From the NCBI RefSeq assembly GCF_013402915.1, contig NC_050724.1, positions 1,054,001 to 1,118,000 on the forward strand: a DNA stretch of 64,000 nt, written 5' to 3'. Positions 37,949 to 47,762 of this stretch are shown one piece after another. The stretch is from Zygotorulaspora mrakii (taxonomy: Eukaryota > Ascomycota > Saccharomycetes > Saccharomycetales > Saccharomycetaceae). The notes under the pieces were generated by a model. It was not told where the DNA came from, ran no database searches, and worked only from the letters and a program-made list of their open reading frames with translations. The translations under genes were made by a program, and so were the position numbers. Every line of letters starts with the position of its first letter. Position 1 is the first letter of the stretch.

Positions 37949-38174
37949 TTATCAAAAGGACCGATTTTGTCGAAAGAGGAGTAAAATTATGACTACACGA
38001 GTTGTCGACAATCTCATAGTATGCATTAGACGAAGCCCGCGTTGCTTCAATGTAGGTTTCATAAGTATGCTTAACATAGAACACTATTTATATAGTACAT
38101 GTAATGATAGTATTTTGGACGAAATGTACTTTAGATGTGCAATATTGAATGGTCATCTTTTTTTTCAATCATCG

Positions 38175-39881
38175 CTAGTCACTCATCCAAAGAGGCTCGT
38201 CAAAATTGTATAGCCACGAGAGACCTATCCAAGAGCTGATTATTCCCAGAGAGCAGTACACACTGTACGACATCAAACCGAGAAATTCAAATTTTTGAAA
38301 GGTTTGGTATCTCCAATTCATAACGTCTAGAAACTGTACTCCCAAAACCAATGCTAACAGTGAGAACATATAAATCGTCGAGAGACGATCGAGGAAAAAG
38401 ATTCTTCTTTCGACACTAGAGGATAGCTTTGAGGTTTTTTTAAAGGCGTAAAAATAGATGGTACACCAAGCAGCTGTATATAAACATTTCAATAAGAAAT
38501 CTTGATGCTCGTAAAGCAAAGGAAACAAGGAGACATATCCTGCTGCAGTGACAAGCATGAATGAGGATAATAACCTTCTATCGAATACGACCAAAAAGGA
38601 AAATGGAACGATCACCAACAAAATGGCCTTCTCGTGAACATGCCAACCAAATATGTATGAGGCCAAACCGCAAAGCGTTAACGAGCCAATGAATCTCTTA
38701 AATGAAGGATCGAATAAAAGGGGGATAACCGCAAGAGCTTGATAAAATGCAGTCAAAATAAAAGTCAACTTTGGAGTGATCTGAGGGAGTATCACAAATG
38801 CCACATCTTGAACAAGCCCTTTTGTTCCATTATTGTTTTGTAACATACGCTGCTTGATTTCTAAAATAGAAGCTGGGATCAAGGGTGGTGAGATAATCTT
38901 GATGGCAAATTTGTGCACATACGGTAGTTTTAGCATGAGAAAAGTTAAAATTTTGTCTGCGAAGGAATATACAGCCCAAAAGTTTGGTGCCCAATAAGCA
39001 TGTGTCAGACCTCTTGAAAACGGAAACAGTCTACTAAGCACTTGAGGAGAATCATTGAGGAAAGGTGCAAAGCATGCACCGAAAATACCTATGACTATGG
39101 CACTCAGTTTAAAGAGGTTGGTCCACTGAACGATAAAGATCAAATCTTTATAACTCTTGAATTTAAAGTCCTTGAAGTTTAAAACATAAGCTCTTAGCAA
39201 AAACATGAAATAGCAAGGTGCCAAATACAAGAAAATATGCTTAAAACATAAAGCGGTCGAGTAAAATACAGCGCACCACAAATACTGTTTGTTTCTAGCT
39301 GCAACAATTGAAGCAATCAAAATACCAAATAAAAATCCGTTGTACTGAAAATGAATGTGGTCGATCATAAGAAAGCCTGGTGAGATGACTATACTGGATG
39401 CAACAACAAAATTCTGAGTCCTCTCACTCAAGGGACTGGTGTTTATGAAGACCTGTAGAACAACAAAAAGTACAATCTCACTAGCGATTACGGTCAACCG
39501 TTGAAACACCACGGTAGGCCAGCCAAAGTTGCCCACCTCTAATATATCCAGACAACCATCTTGGCGCACCTTGTTGGGAACAAACAGCGATAATAACCAT
39601 TCGAAGTATGCAAAAAAAGGTGGATAATCAAGGGTCCATTGACTGGTATTCTCACGATACCACTGACTGAGAGGAAGAGCATTTGTGATAGCAAGCCAAT
39701 TCCTATGAACGTCAAAATCCGTACTAAAGTAGTCTGGCATCAATAATAGCTTGAGTGCGAGAGATGCAATCCAAAAGTTCCAAAGCGAAAACCTTCTATT
39801 TGCCATGACAACTGGCTTTGTCTCATCTTTGGATGGTGGATTTATTGCAGCTGTTGATTTTCTAGAAGTTGCAGTTTTCAT
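38175..39881 (-). CDS. ALG8: Dolichyl-P-Glc:Glc1Man9GlcNAc2-PP-dolichol alpha-1,3-glucosyltransferase
   Basis: A 568-residue ER membrane enzyme that adds the second glucose to the lipid-linked oligosaccharide for N-glycosylation. The GT57 family signature is clear near the N-terminus: LLLMPDYFSTDFDVHRNWLA and TSQWTLDYPPFFAYFEWLL, with the acidic residues needed for catalysis in the first lumenal loop. HIHFQYNGFLFGILI and LFPFSRGLTHAYWAPNFWA follow, together with about a dozen hydrophobic spans. Length compares with 577 in S. cerevisiae. Convergent with the MSA gene, as YOR066W-YOR067C are. Confidence 0.97.
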   Translation of the reverse strand: MKTATSRKSTAAINPPSKDETKPVVMANRRFSLWNFWIASLALKLLLMPDYFSTDFDVHRNWLAITNALPLSQWYRENTSQWTLDYPPFFAYFEWLLSLFVPNKVRQDGCLDILEVGNFGWPTVVFQRLTVIASEIVLFVVLQVFINTSPLSERTQNFVVASSIVISPGFLMIDHIHFQYNGFLFGILIASIVAARNKQYLWCAVFYSTALCFKHIFLYLAPCYFMFLLRAYVLNFKDFKFKSYKDLIFIVQWTNLFKLSAIVIGIFGACFAPFLNDSPQVLSRLFPFSRGLTHAYWAPNFWAVYSFADKILTFLMLKLPYVHKFAIKIISPPLIPASILEIKQRMLQNNNGTKGLVQDVAFVILPQITPKLTFILTAFYQALAVIPLLFDPSFKRFIGSLTLCGLASYIFGWHVHEKAILLVIVPFSFLVVFDRRLLSSFMLVTAAGYVSLFPLLYEHQDFLLKCLYTAAWCTIYFYAFKKTSKLSSSVERRIFFLDRLSTIYMFSLLALVLGVQFLDVMNWRYQTFQKFEFLGLMSYSVYCSLGIISSWIGLSWLYNFDEPLWMSD

Positions 39882-40049
39882 CCCAATTTGCCTGTAGTCT
39901 TCATTTAACTATGCTCCTTTTTACAGTTCCCTCGATGCTTGCCCTTCCAAATTCTTTTTTATTTTGGCGAGTTTTAAAAGGGTCAAAGAACTCAGCAAGA
40001 CAAAGAAAGGCAATAACGCCGAGTACAAGACTGGCAAAGCAGACTTGGG

Positions 40050-42047
40050 ATGGATTACGACGAGGACTTGAGCGCTCCTGTGTGGGATGAACTTAATGAT
40101 CACACCAGTAGTCCCGCCAACGAAGTAAACAGCGACATATCGAAAATTGCAGCAAGTGAATTGGAAACAGTTACCGATGACGATGAGAATACTTCTACGA
40201 ACTTCACGGGACGGCATGAAACTTCAGAATACCAGTTAGGTCAGACCAGCCCAGAAGAAGAAGCGAAGAACAACTACGGTGTCCAGTCATCAAGTAATTT
40301 ATTAGAAGAGTTGGCACCTGAGAGGGAGGCATTCTCAGATTTGAATTTGGGTACAAATTCAAACCCGGTCTCTCCAATCAAGAAAAGTGGTGATCCGCTG
40401 TTTTCTGGTAGCACATATTTACCACTAGTGAGCGGAAATGCTGAGCCAACTGTAGAAGAGGAAGCTGATTACACTTCAGGGACTTCCGGCCAGTCTTCGT
40501 CGAAAAGGAAACCACAACGCTTATTCAACTCTGCAAGAGTGCGTCGTCGTCCCTTACTCGATAGTACAAAGTCGGTAGGGAAAAGCTCTGAGGAAGACAA
40601 AATTTCAGATCCCTTGGGTGAATTCAAAAAGGAAAACGAATTCCAAGATGAACCTTTGGATGATACTTCTTCGAATGCAAATAACAAGTCGCTGAAAGGT
40701 GATGTTGTAGATTTAGCGGATGGGGAGCTTTTTAAGCTATCCCCAAAGAAGCATCTACCTTCGAATACCGAGCAAAGTAGTGCCAACACTCAAAGAAAAA
40801 CAACTAATGAACAAGCCACTACCACCCAAGATAAACTGGTTGTCGAGTTTGAAATTGAAGTAAAAGATCCGGTGAAAGTTGGGGAACTAACATCAATGCA
40901 TGTGGAATACTCTGTCGCCACAAAATCCAAACTTTTAGAAAACAATTTCGCTCAGGTCAATAGAAGATATACTGATTTTAGATGGCTCTACCGTCAGTTG
41001 CAAAGCAATCACTGGGGTACAATAATTCCTTCACCACCGGAAAAACAATCTGTAGGGAGATTTAAACAAGACTTTATCGAAAATAGACGTTTCCAAATGG
41101 AAAGAATGCTACATAAAATTACAGAATCCCCTCTTTTACAAAAGGATCCTGATTTTCTCATGTTTTTAAGCAGCCCAGATTTTTCGATTGACTCGAAGAA
41201 TCGAGAACATATTTCAGGCTCTGGGGCTTCCTCCGATAGTAATGATCTTTCAGAAATACACATTAGTGACATCCAATTGCTTGGTCCGGAAGATGCTGCA
41301 TTGATTTTGAAGAGCGGCGGTATCGATACTGAGTCTCAGAAAAGATTTATGAACATATCTTTTTCATCACCTCCAAAATATATAGAAACAGATGATTATT
41401 TCAGAGAGCATTGGCAAAATGCTCAAGTACTCGAAGAACAATTAAGACAGCTAGATAAGTCATTAGAAATGGTAGACTCAGAAAGGAATGAGCTGGCCTC
41501 TGTGACAGAAGAATTCTCCAAAACCATGGAAAGCCTTGCTGACCTCGAGGTTACCAAGAAAAATGCTAACTTGCTTTCAAATTTTGCAGATACTCAAAGG
41601 AGAATAAAGGAATCATTAGAGAGAAGCTCTCTACAGGAGTCATTAACTCTAGGTGTTACTTTGGATGAATACATAAGATCATTGGCCAGCTTCAAAGCCA
41701 TTTTCAATCAGAGGGCCAGACTGGGTCAATACTTAGTTATTGTTGAAGCTGATTTAATGAAAAAGGAGTCACAACTAGAGAAATTACATAATATCTTCAA
41801 AACCAAACCTAACTCTGAGAAAGTTCAGACGGCAAAGAAGGAGTACCAGATATTAAAAACAAGGTTCAATAATATAAAGAAAAGCTGGCAAACCGTTGGT
41901 GATAGGATCAAGAATGAGGTTGAAAATTATCAACTAGAAAAGGTTCACGATTTTAGGAATAGTATCGAAATATTCTTGGAGTCCGCTATAGAATCTCAAA
42001 AGGAAAATATAGAACTATGGGAAACGTTTTACCAAAATTATCTATAG
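40050..42047 (+). CDS. VPS5: Retromer-associated sorting nexin Vps5
   Basis: A 665-residue sorting nexin that forms a heterodimer with Vps17 and drives endosomal tubulation for retromer-mediated recycling to the Golgi. The N-terminal 260 residues are acidic and disordered. The PX domain (about 262-375) has the phosphoinositide-binding RRYTDFRWLYRQL and IIPSPPEKQSVGRF. The C-terminal BAR domain (about 440-660) is long coiled-coil helix (QLDKSLEMVDSERNELASV, ERSSLQESLTLGVTLDEYIRS). S. cerevisiae has VPS5 (675) and the shorter relative YKR078W; the length here favours VPS5. Confidence 0.96.
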   Translation: MDYDEDLSAPVWDELNDHTSSPANEVNSDISKIAASELETVTDDDENTSTNFTGRHETSEYQLGQTSPEEEAKNNYGVQSSSNLLEELAPEREAFSDLNLGTNSNPVSPIKKSGDPLFSGSTYLPLVSGNAEPTVEEEADYTSGTSGQSSSKRKPQRLFNSARVRRRPLLDSTKSVGKSSEEDKISDPLGEFKKENEFQDEPLDDTSSNANNKSLKGDVVDLADGELFKLSPKKHLPSNTEQSSANTQRKTTNEQATTTQDKLVVEFEIEVKDPVKVGELTSMHVEYSVATKSKLLENNFAQVNRRYTDFRWLYRQLQSNHWGTIIPSPPEKQSVGRFKQDFIENRRFQMERMLHKITESPLLQKDPDFLMFLSSPDFSIDSKNREHISGSGASSDSNDLSEIHISDIQLLGPEDAALILKSGGIDTESQKRFMNISFSSPPKYIETDDYFREHWQNAQVLEEQLRQLDKSLEMVDSERNELASVTEEFSKTMESLADLEVTKKNANLLSNFADTQRRIKESLERSSLQESLTLGVTLDEYIRSLASFKAIFNQRARLGQYLVIVEADLMKKESQLEKLHNIFKTKPNSEKVQTAKKEYQILKTRFNNIKKSWQTVGDRIKNEVENYQLEKVHDFRNSIEIFLESAIESQKENIELWETFYQNYL

Positions 42048-42109
42048 ATCACTATTATTAAATTGTGATCTTGTGTGAACACGACGTATATGATTAAATT
42101 GAATCGTTA

Positions 42110-44572
42110 TTATGAGAATTCTTTGGAACCTTCCTCTTCCTCGGTTTTCCTTTCTTCGGCGAATACGGTATTAAATCTCCAAAAAGTGTTTTGCTGTTCA
42201 CCGATGTTCTCATAATCCAGTATCAATCCATCGAATGCGAAGCAATGCTCCTTAGCCTCGATTGATATATTATTGCCTACTTGTGGAGCCTTCGGATATC
42301 TTTGCGAAAAGTGTGTTAATACTAATTTTTCAGCTTCCATAGCATTTGAAACTTGTATCGCTTCATTTATTGTACAATGCCTCTTTTTTATAGCGTCTTC
42401 CATTAGCTCGTTATCTAATGTTGCTTCATGGATCAAAAGATCAGAACGATATCCAATGCCTTGTGCAAAAAGCTCCTTGTTGGGGCGGGTATCTCCTGAG
42501 TATGAGACTTTAAACTGTTTTCTTGAATTGTGGCTCATGTGAAATGTTATAGAGTTAGAGTAAGCCCAATTACAATGCCTAGCCTTGCAAGTCTGAAAAA
42601 GCGCAATATTCATATCCTGGTACATTTGTTTGATTTTGGTCATATCTCTAAATGATGAATTTGCGTCAACTTCAAGTTTCCTTCTTTTACCATTGTTTGA
42701 CCCCATTGCAGAGCAGTAATCGTCCAGCGAAATCGGTATGGTTTGCCTTCTAACGAATGAACTATTTATCAAATGCTCGCAACTTATATAGCGAATTTTT
42801 TCCAGAATAGTAGGATTGTCAATTATGAGCCATTCTTGTACAAATTTATTATATTGCCATGGAGAGACAACATATATATAACTGTCTTTGTTATTTTCAT
42901 GATATCTGAACCATTCTTTAAGTATGCTGATGATGCCTAGATGATGATCAGCATGCAAGTGACTTAAATAAATCATTTTCAAGTCGGCAAATATTCTGCG
43001 TCTAGCTGTTTCTGAGAACATTCTGCGTAGCGTTCCTAGGGTGTTTTCTCCAGCATCGAAAAGTATGATCCGATTCTTGAATTCGGAGGCAGCAGTCAGA
43101 AAGGGCACTTTGATCATTGTGGAAGCCACATTTCTATATTTTGATGGAAGAGCACTGCCGGTTCCCAATGTTATGATCTCAACATGCCCTTTTTTAGAGT
43201 CATTATTGAAGTTGTCAATGTTCAATTGACTTGAAACGACGTTTTCAAAAGACGCTGATGAAATCTTTAGCGGCTTCACATGTTTATTGAAGGTTTTTTG
43301 CCACGACCACCCTCTTCCAGACTCATCATCAACTTTAATCTTCATTTTTTCTTGGCCCTTTGTATATGATTCAACTTTAACACTTTTTTTCTGCGTATAT
43401 ACATGTACTATATCACCTGGAAGTTTAGATTTTAGAGGCCCTTCTTGACTTTGCGATAACGTTGTCCCGTCCTCCATGGGTATTTCGAAACAGTCGTAAA
43501 ATTCTTTTGATAATATAGTATTAGTTCGAGGAAGATTGTAGTTTTCTGGTTGTAGTGCTTTCAGCTTTAACGTGATTATTGCGGCACCTTTGAATACCAT
43601 TGAATTTGGACATACCCTCGGATGCGATACAAAATGCAAGGTAGAATTACCAAATAATTCCATGAACTTTATCAGGCTATCATTGATAGTGATCTTTTCA
43701 CCAAGAAAATAATAAACAATGCCAAGATCCTCGGTAGCATATTTCTCAAATCTTTCCTGAAAATGTGGCAAATATGAGTCATTTGGTATATCTAATATAA
43801 GCACTTTAGAAAATGAACGCTGCTTTTCAAGCACCTGCTCAGGACTCACCTGAGTCCCATCCTCTAAAGTCACAGTTTCTCCTTTAGCCAGCTTACCGAG
43901 TAGAGGCCCTTTTGGAACACCAAGTTTAGATGCTTCTTCCGCTTTAAATCTTCCCCTTACCGGATGAAAGCTGACTTCATAGCTGGTGGAAATTTTTGGA
44001 ATTTCGACATCTTTTGGAAGTTCAACATTCAAGTGAGGATCGGAAGTAGGATCGTATTTGCTTGTTGGACTGTTCTTTGGAAACATGTTGGAAATGATCG
44101 ATCGCAGTACACTTTTTTCTTTAGCGGGGAAAACTGAAAAATTAGTAGCAACATGAGGAGATTTTTGGGAGATAACGATTGATTTAACGTTGATAATATC
44201 ATCTTTGTAGACTTCTTTATCTCTTAAAATGTTCGTTTTCAAATCTATACCAAAACGAAATACAAAATATCTCCAGGCTGCTACAACATAATCGATCAGA
44301 TCATTACCATAATGCACGGCTAAATTTGCCTTACCTTGGTCTGCGACAGTCAAGATCATACCAGGAAGTCCGCCCAGGGTGCTCCAGTCTAGCTCTCCTG
44401 TCAAAAATATATTCTGTAATTTAGAAATTCGAATTCTATTCTCTGTCAAACATCTTTGAGACCCTTCAGAAACTTTCCCGAAGAAATACCTGTCACCATG
44501 ATGAGATTGCAGTAATAATAGAGGATGTTCTGTATCAGCGGTTGGGTGAGCAATCGGAGTTAAGTTGAACAT
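42110..44572 (-). CDS. TRZ1: tRNA 3'-end processing endonuclease, long-form tRNase Z
   Basis: An 820-residue long-form tRNase Z that removes 3' trailers from precursor tRNAs. The C-terminal half is the active metallo-beta-lactamase domain: IITLGTGSALPSKYRN (about residue 482) and LSHLHADHHLGII (HxHxDH zinc motif, about residues 538-550), then SYSGDTRPN, LIHEATLDN and KLVLTHFSQRYP. The N-terminal half is the degenerate domain with GELDWSTLGGLPGMILT. The ATG at 44572 gives the MFNLTPIAHPT start shared with S. cerevisiae Trz1 (838). The frame stays open a further 49 codons and more upstream (see the extension), which may encode a mitochondrial form. Confidence 0.96.
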   Translation of the reverse strand: MFNLTPIAHPTADTEHPLLLLQSHHGDRYFFGKVSEGSQRCLTENRIRISKLQNIFLTGELDWSTLGGLPGMILTVADQGKANLAVHYGNDLIDYVVAAWRYFVFRFGIDLKTNILRDKEVYKDDIINVKSIVISQKSPHVATNFSVFPAKEKSVLRSIISNMFPKNSPTSKYDPTSDPHLNVELPKDVEIPKISTSYEVSFHPVRGRFKAEEASKLGVPKGPLLGKLAKGETVTLEDGTQVSPEQVLEKQRSFSKVLILDIPNDSYLPHFQERFEKYATEDLGIVYYFLGEKITINDSLIKFMELFGNSTLHFVSHPRVCPNSMVFKGAAIITLKLKALQPENYNLPRTNTILSKEFYDCFEIPMEDGTTLSQSQEGPLKSKLPGDIVHVYTQKKSVKVESYTKGQEKMKIKVDDESGRGWSWQKTFNKHVKPLKISSASFENVVSSQLNIDNFNNDSKKGHVEIITLGTGSALPSKYRNVASTMIKVPFLTAASEFKNRIILFDAGENTLGTLRRMFSETARRRIFADLKMIYLSHLHADHHLGIISILKEWFRYHENNKDSYIYVVSPWQYNKFVQEWLIIDNPTILEKIRYISCEHLINSSFVRRQTIPISLDDYCSAMGSNNGKRRKLEVDANSSFRDMTKIKQMYQDMNIALFQTCKARHCNWAYSNSITFHMSHNSRKQFKVSYSGDTRPNKELFAQGIGYRSDLLIHEATLDNELMEDAIKKRHCTINEAIQVSNAMEAEKLVLTHFSQRYPKAPQVGNNISIEAKEHCFAFDGLILDYENIGEQQNTFWRFNTVFAEERKTEEEEGSKEFS

Positions 44573-44719
44573 GAATGTTAATCTTGAATTGTTCTGAATT
44601 CCTTTACTCTTCTTAGGTTTTGAATTAGTGATGTACGCAGATCTTGATGTATGGAATGCGGAAGTTGTGGCAACAAGTGCAGACTTTAAGTCAATGAAAG
44701 CTCTTGTTGATCGTAACAC
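44573..44719 (-). other. ATG-less in-frame 5' extension of TRZ1 encoding a presequence-like peptide
   Basis: The TRZ1 frame is open from its ATG back to a TGA near 44776, about 68 codons. No ATG occurs in it. A GTG at 44717-44719 has A at -3 and is followed by LRSTRAFIDLKSALVATTS, then AFHTSRSAYITNSKPKKSK: Arg/Lys/Ser/Thr-rich, one Asp, amphipathic, as in mitochondrial presequences. Near-cognate initiation that adds a presequence is established for S. cerevisiae ALA1 and GRS1. Use here is inferred. Confidence 0.55.
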
Positions 44720-45019
44720 CTTGAATGTATGCTTGTCGCAAAATGAAGCAACTCCAGAATAGACTATAAGAAATCAGCTGCAAAATTTCCTTATATGAAT
44801 TAATTGTGAATCCAATAGAGGTAAGTTTCGAATGGAAGAGCGCTATAGAAACAGTCTAGTGCTTTATTTAGTTATGTAGTTGTTTCATAAAGGTATGCTT
44901 GAAAAAAAAAAATTTCAAGCAAAACGCGATGAGCCAAGAAGATTGCAGAAAAAGCACCTTCATGTATTCATGTATAAGAAAGGGGATGCCTTATAATCTT
45001 TGAGTCAGATGTATCACTT

Positions 45020-46894
45020 TTACTGCCAGTGTGAAGTGGCATCTTTGTACAAGGACTGCCATATATAGGCTTCACTTAGAAGCATTTCGATGTCAGTTTC
45101 TTGCCATGTCTTTGTGGGAGGATTCTGCAAAAAGGTTATAATTTCTTGAAAGTCCATATTCATCAGTTGATCACTCCATTTGATCAAGAAAGCAGCGCAA
45201 ACAAATACATGAAATTCATTAAGCGATGACTGCCTCATTTTGGAAATTTCTTCCTTCGCACTACTCGAAGCAGACGTTGGTGAAGTAAAATCTTGCGCTG
45301 GGGATTGGAAAGTTGCGGACTTCGGTTCTGTTGGCGTATGTGGAGGAACTAGATCTGATGATATAGCTGCCGATGACGTTGTTTCTGGTGAAGTTTCCGA
45401 CAAATAGGTATCCCACATTCTGATGACGGTACCCATTTGAAACTCTCTCATTAGGAGGCAATTCATCCATCTAAAGGCAAATTGAATAAATTCTACATGC
45501 TCGTTTTGGAAGTGCTTATAAAGATCTTGATCAATTCTTTTGACGAGCTGTCCCAAATTCTTTACTTGTTTCAATATTCCTGGCTGACCATGAATGTAAT
45601 TATCAGTGATCTGTTCTAAAAGTTTCGTTAGACACCAGAAAGTATCTGCTTCAACGTCTTTTAGTTGTTCATCGGTAATATATGATTTCGGATCTAGATT
45701 CTCTACATCATCCATCTGCGATGCACTCAGATACTCTGTCAGAAAGGTTTGGTAAAAAGGAGTCACAAGGTCATTTATACCTTGAACATAACCACTTGCG
45801 GGATGCCTAATAGCCCAAAGGTATAATATACGTTGCAAGCTTGTCTGCGTTGAGTCGAATTGGTAAAGAGCAATGTGTGGATTTGTTCTCGGGACATCAA
45901 TCTCAATCTGATGCCATGTTGGTACATCCCTGGAATGTTTAGTAGAGAAGATGTGCTGTAATCCATCACGATACTCTCGTCTTTTCCTTTGTAGTAAAAG
46001 TGCCTGCCTTTTCGTATTAGCAGGTAGATAACCGATTAGAAGCTTCCAAACAGTTGCTCGATGTGATTTAGGTACTCCGTTCCAACTTATCTGCCTCAAC
46101 TCTTGCTGATTGATGATATGCTTGTTTTTCAAGATAGCATCGAACTTGGCTATTCGTTGCATTATAGCGTTCAATTCTTGAGCATCCCTTTCATTTTCCA
46201 TTTCTAGTTGGGACCTTAAATCAGAACTGATAGATCTTTTCAACTGAGGCAACTGCGGATAGGAAAATGTAGGATTCACATTCTCTGGTGCTACCGCTGT
46301 TGTCGAACTTGTTGGAGTCGATGTTATAGACGAAGACCTTCCAACTTTGGGTGTAGCAGGGGATGCAATTCCTCCATTACTGATAACAGGAATGGGCATA
46401 TTATAATCGTCAATGACCGCACTCCAATCTTCATCTAAATCCTTGAAATATTTCGAAACTTTTTTACCACCAGTATTCTCGTTCCTACGATGATGATGAT
46501 GATGATTAGTGGAGCTGTGACGATGGGTCGTCGTGATTAAGGAAGGTCTTGGAGCATCACTACTGGAGGTACCACCACTTCCCAGATTACTAGTGCTATT
46601 ACTCAACCCGGGACTTGTATATCTCATAGGGGAGTAAGGGGATGGCGAACTCCTCTTCGCACTGGTTTGCTGCTTCGCCATCGCCTCAAAATTCCCATCA
46701 ATGCTTATCAGCGAGTCTCTTGAGCTCTGCTGGGGCGGCGAAGAGGTTGAGGAAGAAGAGGAAATCCTCCACGACTTCATCAATGATGTTACCAGATTGG
46801 TGCTGCTGTTGTTCCTATGGCTCGATCCGCCATTGTTCAACGAACCACTCTGCTCTCTTTGGTACATCTCACTTGAATTGGATCTCACACCCAT
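45020..46894 (-). CDS. GYP1: Rab GTPase-activating protein Gyp1
   Basis: A 624-residue TBC-domain GAP for Ypt1 and related Rabs at the Golgi. The N-terminal 230 residues are disordered and Ser-rich, with a short His run and the conserved KYFKDLDEDWSAVIDDYNMP. The TBC domain (about 270-600) has SWNGVPKSHRATVWKLLIGY, the Arg finger in QIEIDVPRTNP (IxxDxxR) and the Gln finger in ASGYVQGINDLVTPF. It ends SLYKDATSHW like S. cerevisiae Gyp1 (637). The ATG at 46894 is used; the frame to 46915 begins with TTG. Confidence 0.97.
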   Translation of the reverse strand: MGVRSNSSEMYQREQSGSLNNGGSSHRNNSSTNLVTSLMKSWRISSSSSTSSPPQQSSRDSLISIDGNFEAMAKQQTSAKRSSPSPYSPMRYTSPGLSNSTSNLGSGGTSSSDAPRPSLITTTHRHSSTNHHHHHRRNENTGGKKVSKYFKDLDEDWSAVIDDYNMPIPVISNGGIASPATPKVGRSSSITSTPTSSTTAVAPENVNPTFSYPQLPQLKRSISSDLRSQLEMENERDAQELNAIMQRIAKFDAILKNKHIINQQELRQISWNGVPKSHRATVWKLLIGYLPANTKRQALLLQRKRREYRDGLQHIFSTKHSRDVPTWHQIEIDVPRTNPHIALYQFDSTQTSLQRILYLWAIRHPASGYVQGINDLVTPFYQTFLTEYLSASQMDDVENLDPKSYITDEQLKDVEADTFWCLTKLLEQITDNYIHGQPGILKQVKNLGQLVKRIDQDLYKHFQNEHVEFIQFAFRWMNCLLMREFQMGTVIRMWDTYLSETSPETTSSAAISSDLVPPHTPTEPKSATFQSPAQDFTSPTSASSSAKEEISKMRQSSLNEFHVFVCAAFLIKWSDQLMNMDFQEIITFLQNPPTKTWQETDIEMLLSEAYIWQSLYKDATSHWQ

Positions 46895-47762
46895 AATCCA
46901 AAGAGAAATACACAACGTCTGGAGACCGAAACTCCCTTTCTACTCGTTAGACTGTTTATGTGTGGGCGCCTTCTGTTGATGTACTTTGTTTCAAGAAGTT
47001 ACCCAGGACGGTGCTTGAAGGGTAAACAACCGTTCTTGCACTGCAGTAAGATAAAAGAAAGAACCTGCAAACAACAAGCCAAGAGTGCCACAATAAGCTG
47101 CCTGCCAGCTGGACCTAAAAAGTCATCCACACACTGCTTCAATCCATCTACCGCACTATCGCGAACCGATGTTTCTATTCTACGCTGAGGCATCCCAGAA
47201 AACGTGACATTCACGTGCCAAGTACTTCATATCAGCACTCAGATATGCCCATTATCAGGTAAGGAAACGCAGAACCAACGCAGTTGCACGCATCGGTGTG
47301 CTTGAAGGGTCCAAGATGCTGCTAGATTCAAAGTCATTCAGCTTATACTTGACCGACAAACGCTGCACGTGATTATATAAGTCCATCAGATCGGAGTTAA
47401 ATTTTTTTTCACAATTTCTGACTTCTCAGGATTCGCTTGCACGTTGAGTATCGCAGCGATTGCAGCAGTTTTCACTTTTTTGTATGCACTTGTGACGAAG
47501 TCTGGAAATGTAGTCTCTGGTCATCGGAGATTTGATGAAGTTCATTTATCAAATCAATTTGCAATACTAATTGATTTATATGGTTCGGATTATTTTCGAT
47601 TGGGTTTTTATCTTCTTGGTCTGTTGGCCTCTTAATCTCTTGGAGTCTCGAAATAATTCTCCATCTTGGTACATATTATTGTAGTCTTTCGTTGTGGAAG
47701 GTGGTCAGAGTGAATTAGCGTTTGTTAGGGTCGAAAATAAGGCAGCAGCCCAAACATCATCA
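46895..47762. promoter_or_regulatory. Divergent GYP1-MTD1 intergenic region
   Basis: About 0.87 kb. CACGTG cores lie at 47212-47217 and 47366-47371. One small minus-strand frame with a membrane segment is listed separately; another plus-strand frame (47444-47635) starts at TTG and is not convincing. No other gene is visible. Confidence 0.5.
46999..47193 (-). CDS. Possible small single-span membrane protein, unrecognised
   Basis: An ATG at 47193 opens a 64-codon frame ending with TAA. It encodes a hydrophilic N-terminus (PQRRIETSVRDSAVDG), then a hydrophobic span LIVALLACCLQVLSFILL (about residues 33-50), then a short basic tail. This tail-anchored-like layout resembles small mitochondrial or ER membrane proteins, but I recognise no family. 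It lies in the GYP1 promoter on the same strand as GYP1, which makes chance a serious alternative. Confidence 0.25.
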   Translation of the reverse strand: MPQRRIETSVRDSAVDGLKQCVDDFLGPAGRQLIVALLACCLQVLSFILLQCKNGCLPFKHRPG

